From the NCBI RefSeq assembly GCF_963668215.1, contig NZ_OY764190.1, positions 1,426,001 to 1,490,000 of the forward strand: a DNA stretch of 64,000 nucleotides, written 5' to 3'. This DNA comes from an uncultured Desulfosarcina sp. GTDB taxonomy: Bacteria; Desulfobacterota; Desulfobacteria; Desulfobacterales; Desulfosarcinaceae. Positions within the stretch are counted from its first letter, which is position 1. Every line of letters begins with the position of its first letter. Shown here piece by piece: positions 63,735 to 64,000 of this stretch. The translations under genes and the position numbers were made by a program. Below the pieces are notes generated by a model. It was not told where the DNA came from and did not search any database. It saw only the letters and a list, made by a program, of their open reading frames with translations.

Positions 63735-64000
63735 TCACGCCGCCGCCGTTCCGGCGCCCAAAACATGCGTGAATCCCTTCTCGGAAGCCATCAGATCCAG
63801 ATGCAGGGAAACCACCTGCTCCAGGGGAGGGAAAAAGACGCGCTCCAGTTTGCGGGTATCCACGACCTTCAGATAATGCCGGCAGGCATTGCACAGGTAC
63901 ACGCGGTACTCGGGTTCATTCTCGCTGTAAAGGTATTCCAGGGAGGCGCTGTCCCGGTTGCCGCAAAACAGGCAAACCATGCGCTCGACCGGCCAGCGAT
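63735..64000 (-). CDS. fdhE: FdhE-like protein, N-terminus beyond window
   Basis: The frame is open to the right edge, so the start is not visible. It continues upstream of a Met at 63980 with RWPVER, then CLFCGNRDSASLEYLYSEN, YRVYLCNACRHYLKVVDTRK and QVVSLHLDLMASEKGF. This matches the C-terminal half of FdhE, which helps assemble or activate formate dehydrogenase; the CxxC pairs bind iron. It converges on the sigma-54 activator gene. A formate dehydrogenase operon is probably to the right. Confidence 0.8.
   Translation of the reverse strand, partial: RWPVERMVCLFCGNRDSASLEYLYSENEPEYRVYLCNACRHYLKVVDTRKLERVFFPPLEQVVSLHLDLMASEKGFTHVLGAGTAAA

Overview
The window looks like a chromosomal segment of a strictly anaerobic Desulfobacterota (Deltaproteobacteria) sulfate reducer of the Desulfosarcina/Desulfobacter type. 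The support is gene content: an HdrA/MvhD-type electron-transfer pair, indolepyruvate:ferredoxin oxidoreductase, an FdhE fragment, a very large FAD/Fe-S dehydrogenase, a PocR-domain kinase and many PAS sensor proteins. Most genes have GC-rich third positions. The stretches around 42.0-44.6 kb and 54.4-62.4 kb are visibly more AT-rich and carry accessory genes. Assignment is by gene type only; no database search was possible.

Layout. 0-6.3 kb: signalling genes (a kinase cut by the left edge, a chemoreceptor, a PAS-LuxR regulator, a PAS/zinc-ribbon-like protein). 6.4-12.5 kb: metabolism (iorAB, a CBS protein, a ferritin-like protein, inositol-3-phosphate synthase and a TIM-barrel isomerase). 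12.5-17.9 kb: a hybrid kinase, an iron-type alcohol dehydrogenase and a CoA-disulfide-reductase-like enzyme with a rhodanese domain. 17.9-20.9 kb: two paralogous periplasmic binding proteins around an unknown gene. 21.2-24.6 kb: a metY-metX-metW operon behind a SAM riboswitch and terminator. 24.9-28.6 kb: an EamA transporter and UbiA/UbiE/UbiG-like genes. 28.9-37.6 kb: secreted proteins of unknown role, an amidohydrolase, a PocR hybrid kinase and an EVE-domain protein. 37.6-41.6 kb: a double HdrA plus MvhD-ferredoxin pair. 42.0-44.6 kb: a BrnT/BrnA toxin-antitoxin pair and a complete IS1634-like insertion sequence. 44.7-49.0 kb: an acyl thioesterase and a 1208-residue FAD/Fe-S oxidoreductase. 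49.3-54.3 kb: a TerB-like protein, a divergent cation-exchanger-like membrane protein, and a binding protein, kinase and CMD-family protein.

The accessory part, 54.3-57.6 kb, holds an Mrr-like nuclease and a YefM/YoeB toxin-antitoxin pair separated by attC-like imperfect palindromes, so it may be a small orphan set of integron cassettes. It lies between an intact CMD-family gene and a decayed second copy of it. From 57.6 to 62.0 kb six genes run together on the minus strand: a NifX-like protein, two proteins I do not recognise, a 10-helix membrane protein, a Tat-exported metallo-beta-lactamase-fold enzyme and a c-type cytochrome. A sigma-54-type promoter (GG-N10-GC) lies ahead of the cytochrome gene, and a PAS/AAA+/Fis sigma-54 activator is encoded divergently. 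This is the best candidate for an undescribed system: a regulated, partly periplasmic redox/metal-linked pathway with no known name.

Three intergenic palindromes (11517, 24626, 42538), and perhaps a fourth (56096), share a fold and a conserved core (CAAGGC...AACGCCG), while their long outer arms differ in sequence but pair within each copy. This looks like a dispersed structured element. Other regulatory signals include a consensus promoter giving a near-leaderless brnT message, paired TGTACA sites ahead of yefM, a Fur-like 7-1-7 palindrome, and a terminator inside the sigma-54 operon.
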